A stretch of 64,000 nucleotides of DNA from Allofournierella massiliensis (GCF_004345265.1 NZ_SLUM01000008.1:1-64000), one strand, 5' to 3'. Counted from the first letter of the stretch, positions 43,935 to 52,670 are shown. Notes: generated from the sequence alone by a model not told the origin. Numbers and translations: made by a program.

Positions 43935-43965
43935 CTCCGATTTGTTTTGTGAAAACAAATCGGAG
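43935..43965 (-). promoter_or_regulatory. Hairpin sequestering the ribosome site of the sigma-like gene
   Basis: Perfect 14-bp inverted repeat with a 3-nt loop. On the minus strand the 3' arm ends in AATCGGAG, followed by G, so the GGAGG site would be paired in the folded leader. The T runs inside are on the wrong side for a terminator. Confidence 0.65.
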
Positions 43966-44261
43966 ATTGAGCTGCTTATATCTGAATCGCTGAATTAGAG
44001 AAACCCTATTTCGCAGCGAAATAAAAACGCGGGAGCTGAAAAAAGTGCTTAATGGGGCCAGCTAATTCTAATGCTAGGTTAGTTATGTGTGATATCGAGT
44101 TATGTAAAAAATAAGCAATGAAAACAGGCGGCTCATAGAATGAGCCGCCTGTTACAAGCAGTGTCGAATTTTAATACTTTTATGCAGCTAACCTTTATCT
44201 AGTATTCCTTTCTAGGATAGTCTTCTGGATATTAAAAATTCGGAGGCTATCTATGAAGCAT
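43966..44261 (-). other. Leader region of the sigma-like gene
   Basis: No gene. It holds a terminator for the blaR1-like operon (44123-44153) and an AT-rich stretch; no clear promoter could be placed. Confidence 0.4.
44123..44153 (-). terminator. Terminator after the BlaR1-like gene
   Basis: A perfect 13-bp stem (44123-44135 with 44141-44153), loop TAGAA; TTTT follows on the minus strand. Confidence 0.85.
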
Positions 44262-45656
44262 TTACTGAGGAATGCTGCTCATAGTAGCTTCAGGATCATA
44301 CCCAATCTGAAGGTCAGGGTTACCATCTACGGTTTTTGACAACATCTTTCCGTTTTTGAGGTCGTTCAGGTTCTGCTCATAAATCTTCATTTGAGCGTCT
44401 ACATCCTCCTGGGACCAAACATATTCTCCACGACTGTCTGAGCATTTCTCGCCAATCATGTCTTCCATATTCCGCTTTTCATCTTCCATCCACAGCTTAT
44501 ATTCGTCATAAGTCCACCATTCAATGTCAGGTGTGTTGAACAGTTCAGCTTCCTCTTCCTCAGACAAAGCTACATAAGATTTCCCATTATCAAAAGTATA
44601 GAGAGTGTTCCCACTTTCCTTATCGTAATAGGAAGCCATCATGGTGGGGGAGGTCTGCTCCGGTGTGTTATCGGCGGAAGCATGCGAGGCCGATGTGGCG
44701 AACACAACGGTCATGGACAACACAAAAGCTACCGCAACAATAGCAGTAAAGGTGGATAACTTCTTGATCTTCATAATAGCTTCAATCCTTTCTTGCAACG
44801 AATTTTTGTTAAAATAGTTTGATAGTAGATAAGACGGACACTTCTGAGTTTCGAGCCTAAGCAAGGTTAGCGCATATGCTGATTGATTACAAGCTGAACT
44901 AGAAATCGAGAAATTTTTTACAACTATTTCATCACAATATAGTTCGATATCTTGTGTCGCTAAAAAATACATGATCCAAACAAATGGATTAAACCAGTAG
45001 ATGCTTACAACAATAGCTAATATTATTTTCTTTATAGCATCACGGTGATGGATATGAGTTGACTCATGCGCAAGGATATAATGCAATGCCTCCTCGTCTT
45101 TTATATTCAAATCTATAGGAAGTAAGATAGTTGGATGAAAGACCCCGTATGTTAAAGGCGTTTTGACGTATTCATTTAGATAGATTCGAGGTTTTTTCTG
45201 GCAAGCGTAGCTGTTTAGCCAATTAGAAATAAATTCTGAATCAATAGGGATAGATTGATTGAACCTTCGCTTCCACCTGATGTATGCCATAATGAAATAC
45301 ATACCCAGACAGAAAACGCCCAAGAGCCATATTATATGAGCCAAAGATATGCTGCTAAAAATAGTATTGTGGGATGTTGATTGTTGCTCCAATAAATTTC
45401 TGGCCACCCCAAAAGTATTTGTGGATTTTATAGAAAGTGGCACTTCTGCTTGCTCGCTCTGTAAAATATGCTCTAATAATGTATAAATGCTGAAATGTGA
45501 AGGAATTCTAATGGGGAGCAGAAGCCTGAATACAATAACACCCCAGAAGAAAACAAACACCCTTTTAGGTAATTTGTATAGAGTGATTGACCTAATAACA
45601 ATCACAACTAGAATTAGGATGCTTGCGGATATACTAACTTGAAGTATACTCATCAT
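44262..45656 (-). CDS. BlaR1/MecR1-type M56 membrane protease, non-penicillin sensor
   Basis: 464 residues. Four or more N-terminal membrane segments surround the M56 zinc protease motif HESTH (YILAHESTHIHHRDAIK). A later hydrophobic segment near residue 300 (FTAIVAVAFVLSMTVVF) leads to an outside domain of about 140 residues rich in Glu, Asp, Tyr and Trp. The penicillin-binding sensor of BlaR1 (with STxK) is not present, so another signal, perhaps a peptide, is sensed. The protease would trigger cleavage of the BlaI-type repressor, whose gene overlaps its start by four bases. Confidence 0.85.
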   Translation of the reverse strand: MMSILQVSISASILILVVIVIRSITLYKLPKRVFVFFWGVIVFRLLLPIRIPSHFSIYTLLEHILQSEQAEVPLSIKSTNTFGVARNLLEQQSTSHNTIFSSISLAHIIWLLGVFCLGMYFIMAYIRWKRRFNQSIPIDSEFISNWLNSYACQKKPRIYLNEYVKTPLTYGVFHPTILLPIDLNIKDEEALHYILAHESTHIHHRDAIKKIILAIVVSIYWFNPFVWIMYFLATQDIELYCDEIVVKNFSISSSACNQSAYALTLLRLETQKCPSYLLSNYFNKNSLQERIEAIMKIKKLSTFTAIVAVAFVLSMTVVFATSASHASADNTPEQTSPTMMASYYDKESGNTLYTFDNGKSYVALSEEEEAELFNTPDIEWWTYDEYKLWMEDEKRNMEDMIGEKCSDSRGEYVWSQEDVDAQMKIYEQNLNDLKNGKMLSKTVDGNPDLQIGYDPEATMSSIPQ

Positions 45657-46030
45657 GTCTCACCGTCTGTTTCCTCTAGTTTGTTGATCAATTCTTTCAG
45701 ATATTGGATATCTTTTTCTGAGAGTTCTCCCCCCCCTAAAAGAGAAGCAAAAAGTAAATTCTTTGATCCGTCAAATACTTTGTCTATTAGGTCTGAGATT
45801 TCTTGCTGTTGAACTTCTTCTTTAGAAACTAAAGGGTGGCACATAAAATGTGGCTCGTGTCTCTCAATAAATCCTTTTTGGATGCACCGCTTAATGAGAG
45901 TATAAGTTGTGTTCATATTCCAGCCAATTTCTTCTTTAAGAATATTTGATACTGCCTTTGCGGTAAGATCACCCTCTTTCCATAATACGGACATGACCTT
46001 TAATTCTGCATTTTGAAGTTTGTACTCCAT
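45653..46030 (-). CDS. BlaI/MecI-family repressor
   Basis: 125 residues. It has the BlaI winged HTH (KLQNAELKVMSVLWKEGDLTAKAVSNIL, GWNMNTTYTLIKRCIQKG) and a C-terminal dimerisation helix. It would bind TACTACA-type dyads and be inactivated by proteolysis through the BlaR1-like partner. The ATG at 46030 lies behind AGAGAGGG; the longer frame upstream crosses its own promoter and operator, so the shorter start is right. It is a paralogue of the protein at 52671. Confidence 0.9.
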   Translation of the reverse strand: MEYKLQNAELKVMSVLWKEGDLTAKAVSNILKEEIGWNMNTTYTLIKRCIQKGFIERHEPHFMCHPLVSKEEVQQQEISDLIDKVFDGSKNLLFASLLGGGELSEKDIQYLKELINKLEETDGET

Positions 46031-46052
46031 AACGAACCCTCTCTTCCTGCAA

Positions 46053-46118
46053 ACTACATTTGTAGTCTGAACATATAATAGCATACTGACTGGCTTTTGT
46101 CAACACTACACGAGTAGT
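46053..46118 (-). promoter_or_regulatory. BlaI-regulated promoter with two operators
   Basis: On the minus strand: -35 TTGACA (46098-46103), 17-base spacer, -10 TATTAT (46075-46080). A perfect dyad ACTACA-tt-TGTAGT is at 46053-46066 just downstream of the -10, and a second one, ACTAC-acga-GTAGT, at 46105-46118 just upstream of the -35. Both match the BlaI/MecI consensus core. Confidence 0.88.
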
Positions 46119-46156
46119 TTGTCTCCGCTGCTTACAGGAAAGCTGGAATCAGGAGA

Positions 46157-47305
46157 TCATTGCTCACCGTATAGACGATTTAGCAAAATGATTTTATCAG
46201 CAATTATCTCCTCTAGAATATTTGGGGTAATATTATATTGATGTTTGTAAAGACCTTCTGCGATAGTGAAAAAGACAGTGCTGGCTTGTAGATTTATTTC
46301 TATATCATATTTTTCATATTCCATTTCAATAATGAACAAGATATCGCTACGGATGTGCGCGTACAATTTATTTGTAAAAAAGGTATCTATATCTTTTTGG
46401 GGAACACAATAAAATTGGTGTGCAATATCATTTGTTTTGGGAGTAAGACAAATAGCCTCCAGGTCATATTTGTGCTTTAATACTTTGATGATTCTGGGTA
46501 TGTGTTGTATTATTCTTTTGCTGGAAATTTTTATTATTAAAGGGCGTTCTGACTCATAAATGGGTGAACTGGAATATGAGGAATCACAATGAGGATATTT
46601 GTTTATCTTCATCAAAATACGAATAATGTCTGATGCGCTTAATGAAGAAAATTGAAAATAGCTGTTGATTATCTCCGCTGCAATGACTGGTACAGCAAAG
46701 CTGTTTGATGGAAGTGTGTCAACTCCTGTTAGTCTTGCTAACTCGCTTCTATTATAAGAAACAGAAAAATTAGTTCCTAAAAAATCCCTAGTGCAGACAG
46801 TGATGGGAGCATCATTGTTGTGGCGATATCTCACTGCAATTACGTTTTCAAATGAAGCTGGAAATGTAAACACGTTATCGTTGCTGGTAGCGGCTATAAT
46901 TATTGTACCATCGCTTATTAAAGCTTCACACAATGGATATAAAAGTGAAGCATCCGATGGCATAGTTGATCCTATACTCATGATTACAATGTGTGGTCTT
47001 AAAATGGCGCATTCTCGAAGGGCTTTCAAAAGTGTATCAACGTCGAAACAGTGCTGATCGTTGAGAGCAACGATATAGTTGGTAATTGAGTAATGTATGA
47101 GTGGGTTTGTATAGGCTTGTAATATTTTGGTTACAACTGTTGAATGACTAATATGATTATTACAGTATCGGTCAGGAAAGTGATTAGTGGCAATGGAAAC
47201 CTTTTCTACACGGCATCCCAGGCCAACAATATCAGACGCTATCTCATCATCTATAACTGCGATCCTTAATGAATTTTTAGTGTCCATCATATGTTGTCGT
47301 TTCAT
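46157..47305 (-). CDS. Subtilisin-like (S8) serine protease of the RiPP cluster
   Basis: 382 residues. The triad is visible: Asp in RIAVIDDEI, His in NNHISHSTVVTKIL, Ser in LPSNSFAVPVIAAEI, with the oxyanion Asn in IIAATSND. There is no signal peptide, so it would act in the cytoplasm, probably removing the leader from the modified precursor peptide or processing the peptide in another way. The C-terminal 160 residues are not a known domain. The ribosome site is weak. Position: after the precursor gene and a hairpin, before the BlaI-type regulator. Confidence 0.8.
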   Translation of the reverse strand: MKRQHMMDTKNSLRIAVIDDEIASDIVGLGCRVEKVSIATNHFPDRYCNNHISHSTVVTKILQAYTNPLIHYSITNYIVALNDQHCFDVDTLLKALRECAILRPHIVIMSIGSTMPSDASLLYPLCEALISDGTIIIAATSNDNVFTFPASFENVIAVRYRHNNDAPITVCTRDFLGTNFSVSYNRSELARLTGVDTLPSNSFAVPVIAAEIINSYFQFSSLSASDIIRILMKINKYPHCDSSYSSSPIYESERPLIIKISSKRIIQHIPRIIKVLKHKYDLEAICLTPKTNDIAHQFYCVPQKDIDTFFTNKLYAHIRSDILFIIEMEYEKYDIEINLQASTVFFTIAEGLYKHQYNITPNILEEIIADKIILLNRLYGEQ

Positions 47306-47406
47306 AGTTGTTTAGTGACTTCTTTCTGTATGGTATTAAAAGGGCATCTCCTATTATTTAAGATAGGACAATAGTAGGGAATGAAAACATCCTCTTGTTT
47401 TAGAAA

Positions 47407-47434
47407 GAGGCGGCCACTCAAATGAGTGGCCGCC
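47407..47434 (-). terminator. Attenuating terminator after the precursor peptide gene
   Basis: A stem of 12-13 bp (47407-47419 with 47422-47434), followed on the minus strand by CTTTCT. It would keep the precursor transcript more abundant than the protease mRNA. Confidence 0.7.
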
Positions 47435-47468
47435 TGGCGCAAAAGAGTAATTACTCAGTCAGATAGCC

Positions 47469-47657
47469 TTAGCGCTTGAACACGTTCGAATACGCCTCGG
47501 TGTCCCGGTTGTAAGCGTTGCTGTGGTTGCTGGCGCGCTTACGAGAATCGTTCTGGCAGGAGCAGTTACACTTGGGGCTGCAGAAGCAAGCAACGCGGAA
47601 GCTAAACTTCTCAACAGTGGAGCTGTTGTTAGCAAACTGCTTGTTAAGCTTTTTCAC
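47469..47657 (-). CDS. Cys-rich RiPP precursor peptide
   Basis: 62 residues from GTG 47657 (GGAGG at good spacing). The leader (1-20, KKLNKQFANNSSTVEKFSFR) is followed by a Cys-rich core ACFCSPKCNCSCQ with five Cys in eleven residues, then a polar tail of about 27 residues with Asn, Arg and Tyr. The start, the Cys cluster and the neighbouring radical SAM, ACP-related and maturation genes resemble the CLI_3235-type putative bacteriocin precursors of clostridia. Modification probably involves Cys thioether or other bonds made by the radical SAM enzyme. No activity is known from the sequence. Confidence 0.75.
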   Translation of the reverse strand: MKKLNKQFANNSSTVEKFSFRVACFCSPKCNCSCQNDSRKRASNHSNAYNRDTEAYSNVFKR

Positions 47658-47729
47658 AAAATTACCTCCTTCCATCTAAAGTTATATATAATCATTGGCG
47701 CCGGCACCAACGACTATAACATAATGAAA

Positions 47730-47975
47730 CTACAAGTCGAGAATTAACTCGCTTATTCTTTGAAGAGTGAATTCATTCGCACTCAGGCTTTTGAATATGT
47801 TGTGTACAGGGATGCCGGTTGAATCTTCGAAGTTGGAAAAAACATATAGAAAGCAGACTAAATCAATTGCCAGTCTATCACTTAAAAGGTTCTCTGTTAT
47901 AGAGTCTACTTTCACATTCGAAATATGGTATATTTCTTTTTGCAATAGACGGATAATCTGATCTTGATTCATCAT
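47730..47975 (-). CDS. ACP-related small protein of the RiPP cluster
   Basis: 81 residues, an acyl-carrier-like helical protein: DRLAIDLVCFLYVFSNFEDSTGIPVHNIF, then TLQRISELI. In true carriers the pantetheine site is DSL; here the aligned bases read DRL, so it should carry no phosphopantetheine arm. It resembles the acyl-carrier-related proteins found in clostridial peptide maturation clusters. It lies between the maturation protein and the precursor gene on the same strand and may bind one of the other enzymes as a partner. Confidence 0.6.
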   Translation of the reverse strand: MMNQDQIIRLLQKEIYHISNVKVDSITENLLSDRLAIDLVCFLYVFSNFEDSTGIPVHNIFKSLSANEFTLQRISELILDL

Positions 47976-47987
47976 TATCTTTACACC

Positions 47988-49055
47988 TTAACAGATAGGA
48001 TTGACGTTTGATTCAAGGACTTCTACAAGCTTTTGAAATGCCTTTTTTCTTCCTATGTGATCTGAATTGTAAAAAACATTATAAATGTTCTCTTGGCCAA
48101 ATCCAGGCAGGGCTTCGACAAATTCGTTGCTAAGAAAATATGTATCATAGCCATCGCCCGTATCATTCTCTTGAATTTTGTTGTTGGATATACAGAAGGC
48201 GAAAATTTCGGTATCAAAGCGGTATCTACACAGCATTTTTAACTGAGAGAAGTAATCTTCGTTAATTACATCTAACAATCCACTGGTCAGTATGCTGAAG
48301 TCTGGATGAACTGCATTGCAGACTATGGAAGCAAACTCTCCAAAACTATTATGGATTTTTTGATTATAGGGGATGATCCCATCAGGAATTCCAATAATAA
48401 TTACATCCGGTTGCTCATCCTTTACAAGTTTGTGTACATAATGGTTAAAACCGTATGTTTTCTTTGCTAATGAATGATCGGAAAACATAAAATCAGGGTA
48501 GATATGCATTCCCAAAAATTTTCCGAGAGAGTTAGATGAGATTACAGTGGCTTTATATCCTGCGTCCGAAAATGTTTTTCTCAATTCAACTTGAACATCG
48601 AATTTGCTTGAATTAGGCGCCAAGCCCATCACCGCAATTACGGGGACATTGATGGGATAAACTTTTGGCAACTGTTCGCCAAGACAAAACTCATCCAGGG
48701 AAATGGTGGAAATTTTAGATTGTGGAGGGAACCCATCAAGTAAACCGGATTGATGCAGTTGCGTGTACAAATATGGTGCAATCTCCACACTTAAGCCATG
48801 TTTAACCCCGTCATATATAACTTTTTGGAAAGCACCTAATGGATTGTTCAGAAGGTTATCGCAGACGATGATACTGTCAATACCGCGTTTCTCGAAAGTG
48901 GGCATATCAAAAGTGATTCCATCAACTTTTGGAGAAACGCTGTGCAGATCTTCTTTGAAGCAAAGAACGGAGTCAATATAGATTAGACTATCATCTCTGT
49001 TTTCAAAGAGGGTAATTGCGTCCGCTGTGTATGGAAAAATCGTTGCCTTCCTCAT
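47988..49055 (-). CDS. Peptide maturation system protein, unknown function
   Basis: 355 residues with no clear catalytic motif. The second half (VIAVMGLAPNSSKFDVQVELR, GIPDGIIPYNQK) has a nucleotide-binding or Rossmann-like look. I take it to be the conserved maturation protein (TIGR04066-like) that accompanies the CcpM-type radical SAM enzyme; this is from memory of the family and not checked. Its ATG overlaps the radical SAM stop by one base (TAATG), so the two are translationally coupled. Confidence 0.65.
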   Translation of the reverse strand: MRKATIFPYTADAITLFENRDDSLIYIDSVLCFKEDLHSVSPKVDGITFDMPTFEKRGIDSIIVCDNLLNNPLGAFQKVIYDGVKHGLSVEIAPYLYTQLHQSGLLDGFPPQSKISTISLDEFCLGEQLPKVYPINVPVIAVMGLAPNSSKFDVQVELRKTFSDAGYKATVISSNSLGKFLGMHIYPDFMFSDHSLAKKTYGFNHYVHKLVKDEQPDVIIIGIPDGIIPYNQKIHNSFGEFASIVCNAVHPDFSILTSGLLDVINEDYFSQLKMLCRYRFDTEIFAFCISNNKIQENDTGDGYDTYFLSNEFVEALPGFGQENIYNVFYNSDHIGRKKAFQKLVEVLESNVNPIC

Positions 49056-50473
49056 TATTCTTCCTCCAATGGGAGTTCAAAGCCGTTTTCACTAAGTGCA
49101 GTAATGTCAAAGAGATTTGATAATGCCACTTTCTTTCTTACGCCGCATCCGGACAACTTACTTTGACAGTCAATCGTACAATCATGGCACTCAATGTCAT
49201 TAAGGCAGCTTGAGCATAACCGTAATGCCCAGCAGGATTTGCATTCCTTTTCAGATAGACGGCCGATATTCATGATTTGTTTAATTCTCTCGATATCGAA
49301 GCCATTGCTGATATTCCCAATACAAGCATAAGCAAGCTCGGGAACTCTTTCGCAAGGGAAAAACTCGCCGTTGACATTTACGAAGAGCCGCGCTATGCCA
49401 GGGATACAAGGGCCTTGCGGGTGCATGACATTAGCAATCGGTGCATGCAATCGCAACTCCTTGTAAAGGTCGTAATATGAGCGCTTGGAATCTATTACAA
49501 GGCGACTAACATAGCTCTCGTCTAGTTTTCCTGACATGGATATGAACAGTTTTAGAAATTCAAATTTCCGTTTGATTCGGTAATTTTCGCTAAACGAAAC
49601 GAGAGAATCTTCCTTGACATTGGATGAAGCGACTTCGTTGAACATGATGTGCGTGTCTTGGAATACAGCCGAAACAGAGAAGAATTCATCAAAACATGAT
49701 GGGTTTGTTTTGGGGTTTATTACTGTATTGAATTGCACTCGTTCTGCAACATATGAGGGATGCCTTGCTTTGAAGTTACGCACATTTTGCATTATAAGAT
49801 CAAAAGAGCCTTTGCCAGATTTGAATACACGATTAGCATCATGAGATTCTCTATCGCCATCTAGGCTAATAAGAAGTTGAAAATTATTTTCTACAAGAAA
49901 ATCCATGATTTCACTAGTAAATAATGTTCCGTTAGTTGTCATGTTAAAATGGAGTTCTTTTCCTTGTATGTTCTCTTTAGCATATGCGACACATTTTTTT
50001 ATAAGGTCAAAGGCCAGAAGTGGTTCACCACCATAGAAGCTAACGACAAAATTCGAGGATTCCTGGCTGCGTTCCATGCCAAAATCTATTGCTTTTTTAG
50101 CGAGCTCAAAATCCATGGTCTTAGGACTATGGGTGCGATTTTTATAATTGCCCCCATATACACAGTACCCACACCGTAAGTTGCAATTTTGCGTTACTTG
50201 CAGAATCACATCACTAATTCTGTGCTGCAGCAGGTGACTTAAGAATGGGGTCGAGGGATGAAGAATATCTTCTACTTCACCGGGCAGGCAAATTCCTTTT
50301 TCTTGCAGTTCGTTAATGACATGATTGCTGGATGGATCTGCTAATCCAGCTTCGATTTTTACCAGTTCATCATATTGCTCTGTATTCACACGAATAACAG
50401 AGTTGGAATATCTATCATAAAGATAGCAACCTTTTGGTGTTTGAAAACATTTGAAAATAATTTGGTTATCCAT
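49055..50473 (-). CDS. Radical SAM/SPASM peptide maturase
   Basis: 472 residues. An N-terminal region of about 85 residues that may bind the leader is followed by the radical SAM motif CNLRCGYCVYGG (CxxxCxxC), FYGGEPLL and the C-terminal SPASM domain with many Cys (ECKSCWALRLCSSCLNDIECHDC and onward). It binds three 4Fe-4S clusters in SPASM proteins of this type. It is expected to form carbon-sulfur crosslinks in the Cys-rich precursor (Cys-rich peptide maturase CcpM-like). It follows the ABC transporter by three bases. Confidence 0.85.
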   Translation of the reverse strand: MDNQIIFKCFQTPKGCYLYDRYSNSVIRVNTEQYDELVKIEAGLADPSSNHVINELQEKGICLPGEVEDILHPSTPFLSHLLQHRISDVILQVTQNCNLRCGYCVYGGNYKNRTHSPKTMDFELAKKAIDFGMERSQESSNFVVSFYGGEPLLAFDLIKKCVAYAKENIQGKELHFNMTTNGTLFTSEIMDFLVENNFQLLISLDGDRESHDANRVFKSGKGSFDLIMQNVRNFKARHPSYVAERVQFNTVINPKTNPSCFDEFFSVSAVFQDTHIMFNEVASSNVKEDSLVSFSENYRIKRKFEFLKLFISMSGKLDESYVSRLVIDSKRSYYDLYKELRLHAPIANVMHPQGPCIPGIARLFVNVNGEFFPCERVPELAYACIGNISNGFDIERIKQIMNIGRLSEKECKSCWALRLCSSCLNDIECHDCTIDCQSKLSGCGVRKKVALSNLFDITALSENGFELPLEEE

Positions 50474-50476
50474 ACT

Positions 50477-52135
50477 CTAACTCCGATCCTGTTTGATTAC
50501 TGTTAATTGCCCATTTTCCAATCTAAGTATCTTATCATAACGAGAAAGCTCTTCGTGATCGTGAGTAACAACAAATACAATATCAAAATCTATGGAGTTC
50601 AAAACTAGTTCCAGCATTTTCTGGTGGGATGCGGAATCCAAATTTGATGCAGCCTCATCTAATAGCAATATTTTGCGTTTGTGGCATAAAGCACGGGTGA
50701 GCGCAATTTTTTGCTTTTCGCCACCCGATAAAAAACTGCCTTCCGAGCCAGTTGTGTCATGCAAACGATTGATAATATTAGGCCCTAGCATATCGCTGTA
50801 TCTGCCAATTGCTTTTGCTGGATCTTCTGGTTCTTCATCTTTATTGACAAATACATTTTCGATTATGGTAGTGTTAAACATATTGACTTTTTGCGACACA
50901 ACACTAAATACTGAACGATAATCGTCAATATCATATTCTCGGATATTGTTTCCATTGAGACAGAGTTCTCCGCTGGAGAAATCTTGCATTCTCAGAAGAA
51001 GATTAATCAAAGTTGACTTTCCGCTGCCATTGTCGCCAATAATGGCTACTTTCTCTCCTTTGAAAATTTCAAATGAAATGTCTTTTAAGATTACACTATC
51101 ATCAATTTGAAAGTTAAGGTTAGTTGCAGAAATTGACTTGACATCATCAGGCATGTGAGTGATGCCATCGCGATTTTCTCGCTCTAAAGAAAAGAACTGT
51201 CTTAAACTAGTAATAGATGGACGAATCTCGCTGATAGATAGCCTTAGCCCTAGAACAATATCTAAAGGAGAAACTATGTAGCTTGAATATGATATAAAGG
51301 CCATTAACCCTCCAAGGGTTAAATTTTGCGAGAGCATCATCAATACGCCAGTAAGGTAGAGTGCACAGGTAACCAAGTGATCCAATATTTGTGAACAGCT
51401 ATTATTAGCTTGTTTGACAAGCAAAGATTTCCGAAGGAACCGATGTATTTCCGCCTCATACTGGATTCCTTCAAGTTCTTTTTTCTTCTTAAGATTCCAT
51501 ATTTTAATATCAGGAATGCAAAGAACAGTATTGTTGAACCAATGTGTGTATTTTTTGTGGGTTTCTAGAAGCGATTCACTCTGATGTGCCACTCTTTTTT
51601 TGGCAATATTATTTAATAGGATCTTCACTGGAATAAAACATAGTACGACTAATGTCAACTTCCAGCTAATAAGAAGTAAAGCGATAATCGCTCCGACAGC
51701 CTTTATGGCAATTCCTCCGATAATAAGGAAATTGTTTTCTACAATTTCCAAAACGTTATCGACGTCATATAAAGCGTCAGAGAGTATCTTTAAGAAACCA
51801 TCTTTCTGATATTGAGAAGGCTTTAGTTGAAATGCGTGTTCAAAAATTTTCTGCTTTAGTTTGATTCCTACATCAGTCTGGATCTTATTCTGAATGCTCA
51901 GTTCTAAAAACTCTATTCCCTTACTGATTGAGATAACCAACAGAAAAAGCACACTGAATCTCAGGACTACATTTGTATCAAGCTTAATAAGGCCGTCATC
52001 AATGAGCTGCTGTTCAAGAAGTGGTACTATAACGCCTAAAGCTGTGCTTGCTGCGAAAAGCAAAACTAGCACTACTATTCTCAAAGTGTGTGATTTTAGA
52101 TTAAAAATGTCATGTAAACTTCTTTTTTGTGGCAT
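50477..52135 (-). CDS. ABC transporter (fused permease and ATPase), peptide exporter
   Basis: 552 residues from ATG 52135. Six membrane segments (first about residues 25-45) then the ATPase: Walker A GDNGSGKST, signature LSGGEKQK, Walker B ILLLDEAASNLD. There is no C39 leader peptidase domain, so leader removal must be done by another protein, most likely the S8 protease. The longer frame to 52291 crosses the promoter, so it is excluded. It would export the mature peptide and perhaps give immunity. Confidence 0.9.
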   Translation of the reverse strand: MPQKRSLHDIFNLKSHTLRIVVLVLLFAASTALGVIVPLLEQQLIDDGLIKLDTNVVLRFSVLFLLVISISKGIEFLELSIQNKIQTDVGIKLKQKIFEHAFQLKPSQYQKDGFLKILSDALYDVDNVLEIVENNFLIIGGIAIKAVGAIIALLLISWKLTLVVLCFIPVKILLNNIAKKRVAHQSESLLETHKKYTHWFNNTVLCIPDIKIWNLKKKKELEGIQYEAEIHRFLRKSLLVKQANNSCSQILDHLVTCALYLTGVLMMLSQNLTLGGLMAFISYSSYIVSPLDIVLGLRLSISEIRPSITSLRQFFSLERENRDGITHMPDDVKSISATNLNFQIDDSVILKDISFEIFKGEKVAIIGDNGSGKSTLINLLLRMQDFSSGELCLNGNNIREYDIDDYRSVFSVVSQKVNMFNTTIIENVFVNKDEEPEDPAKAIGRYSDMLGPNIINRLHDTTGSEGSFLSGGEKQKIALTRALCHKRKILLLDEAASNLDSASHQKMLELVLNSIDFDIVFVVTHDHEELSRYDKILRLENGQLTVIKQDRS

Positions 52136-52240
52136 ATCATCAAGCCTTTCCGCTAGCAAAGTGTTGTGGCCCTGAAGATCATTACCGCAATACTCTATAT
52201 CTCGATAAAGGCAAAATACGCATATTGTATGTAGCAGTAT

Positions 52241-52291
52241 AATACACTTGTAGTCTAACACAAGTATATTCGACTTGTTCAAGGAAGTCAA
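52241..52291 (-). promoter_or_regulatory. Promoter of the RiPP operon with BlaI-like operator
   Basis: On the minus strand: TTGACT (52286-52291), 17-base spacer, TATACT (52263-52268). A BlaI-like dyad with one mismatch, ACTACA-ag-TGTATT, is at 52241-52254 just downstream of the -10. The same position holds the perfect dyad at the blaI-blaR1 promoter, so both operons would be repressed together. Confidence 0.75.
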
Positions 52292-52307
52292 TTCTGTTTA
52301 AAAAGTT

Positions 52308-52323
52308 ACTATCAATGTGTAGT
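52308..52323. promoter_or_regulatory. Second BlaI-like dyad upstream of the RiPP promoter
   Basis: ACTATCAATGTGTAGT, a 16-mer dyad with two mismatched pairs, followed by TTTATTTGTGACAT. A close copy (ACTATCTATATGTAGT) is at 53435-53450. It could be the target of the second BlaI-like protein. Confidence 0.5.
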
Positions 52324-52564
52324 TTATTTGTGACATATTGCCAGTCTGTGCGCTTTTTGCCTTGATGATCTTTCGTTTTGTTTTCTATTTGTAGTCTGAG
52401 CGAAGCTGGTTGCGGTTAGCTGATTAACCTCACGCGCGTTTTCCTGAATTGTCATCAAACGGTTATATGTGATATAATAAGATAGTAAGAGAAAAGTTGA
52501 AGTCATGTGATACTGTTCTTTCGCTATTATCAACTATCATTTGAATTGATCATTGATATGCTGC

Positions 52565-52595
52565 AGAAAAAAAACGCCGGATTGAAATCCGGCGT
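52565..52595 (-). terminator. Minus-strand terminator before the second BlaI gene
   Basis: ACGCCGGAT pairs with ATCCGGCGT (52574-52582 with 52587-52595), followed on the minus strand by eight T. No minus-strand gene ends just before it; the nearest one is the XRE gene at 53055-53309, beyond the plus-strand BlaI gene. Confidence 0.75.
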
Positions 52596-52670
52596 CCGTT
52601 ATTGTTAACTAGTAAAAACGAAATTTAATCTTTATAAAATTACACTAAAACACTCGAAAGGAATATAAAA

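Larger units (their letters stand above)
52136..52670. other. Divergent control region between ABC exporter and second BlaI gene
   Basis: 535 bases. It holds the exporter promoter and two BlaI-like dyads, a minus-strand hairpin with eight T (52565-52595), and the leader of the second BlaI-like gene. Nothing coding is supported. Confidence 0.6.
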
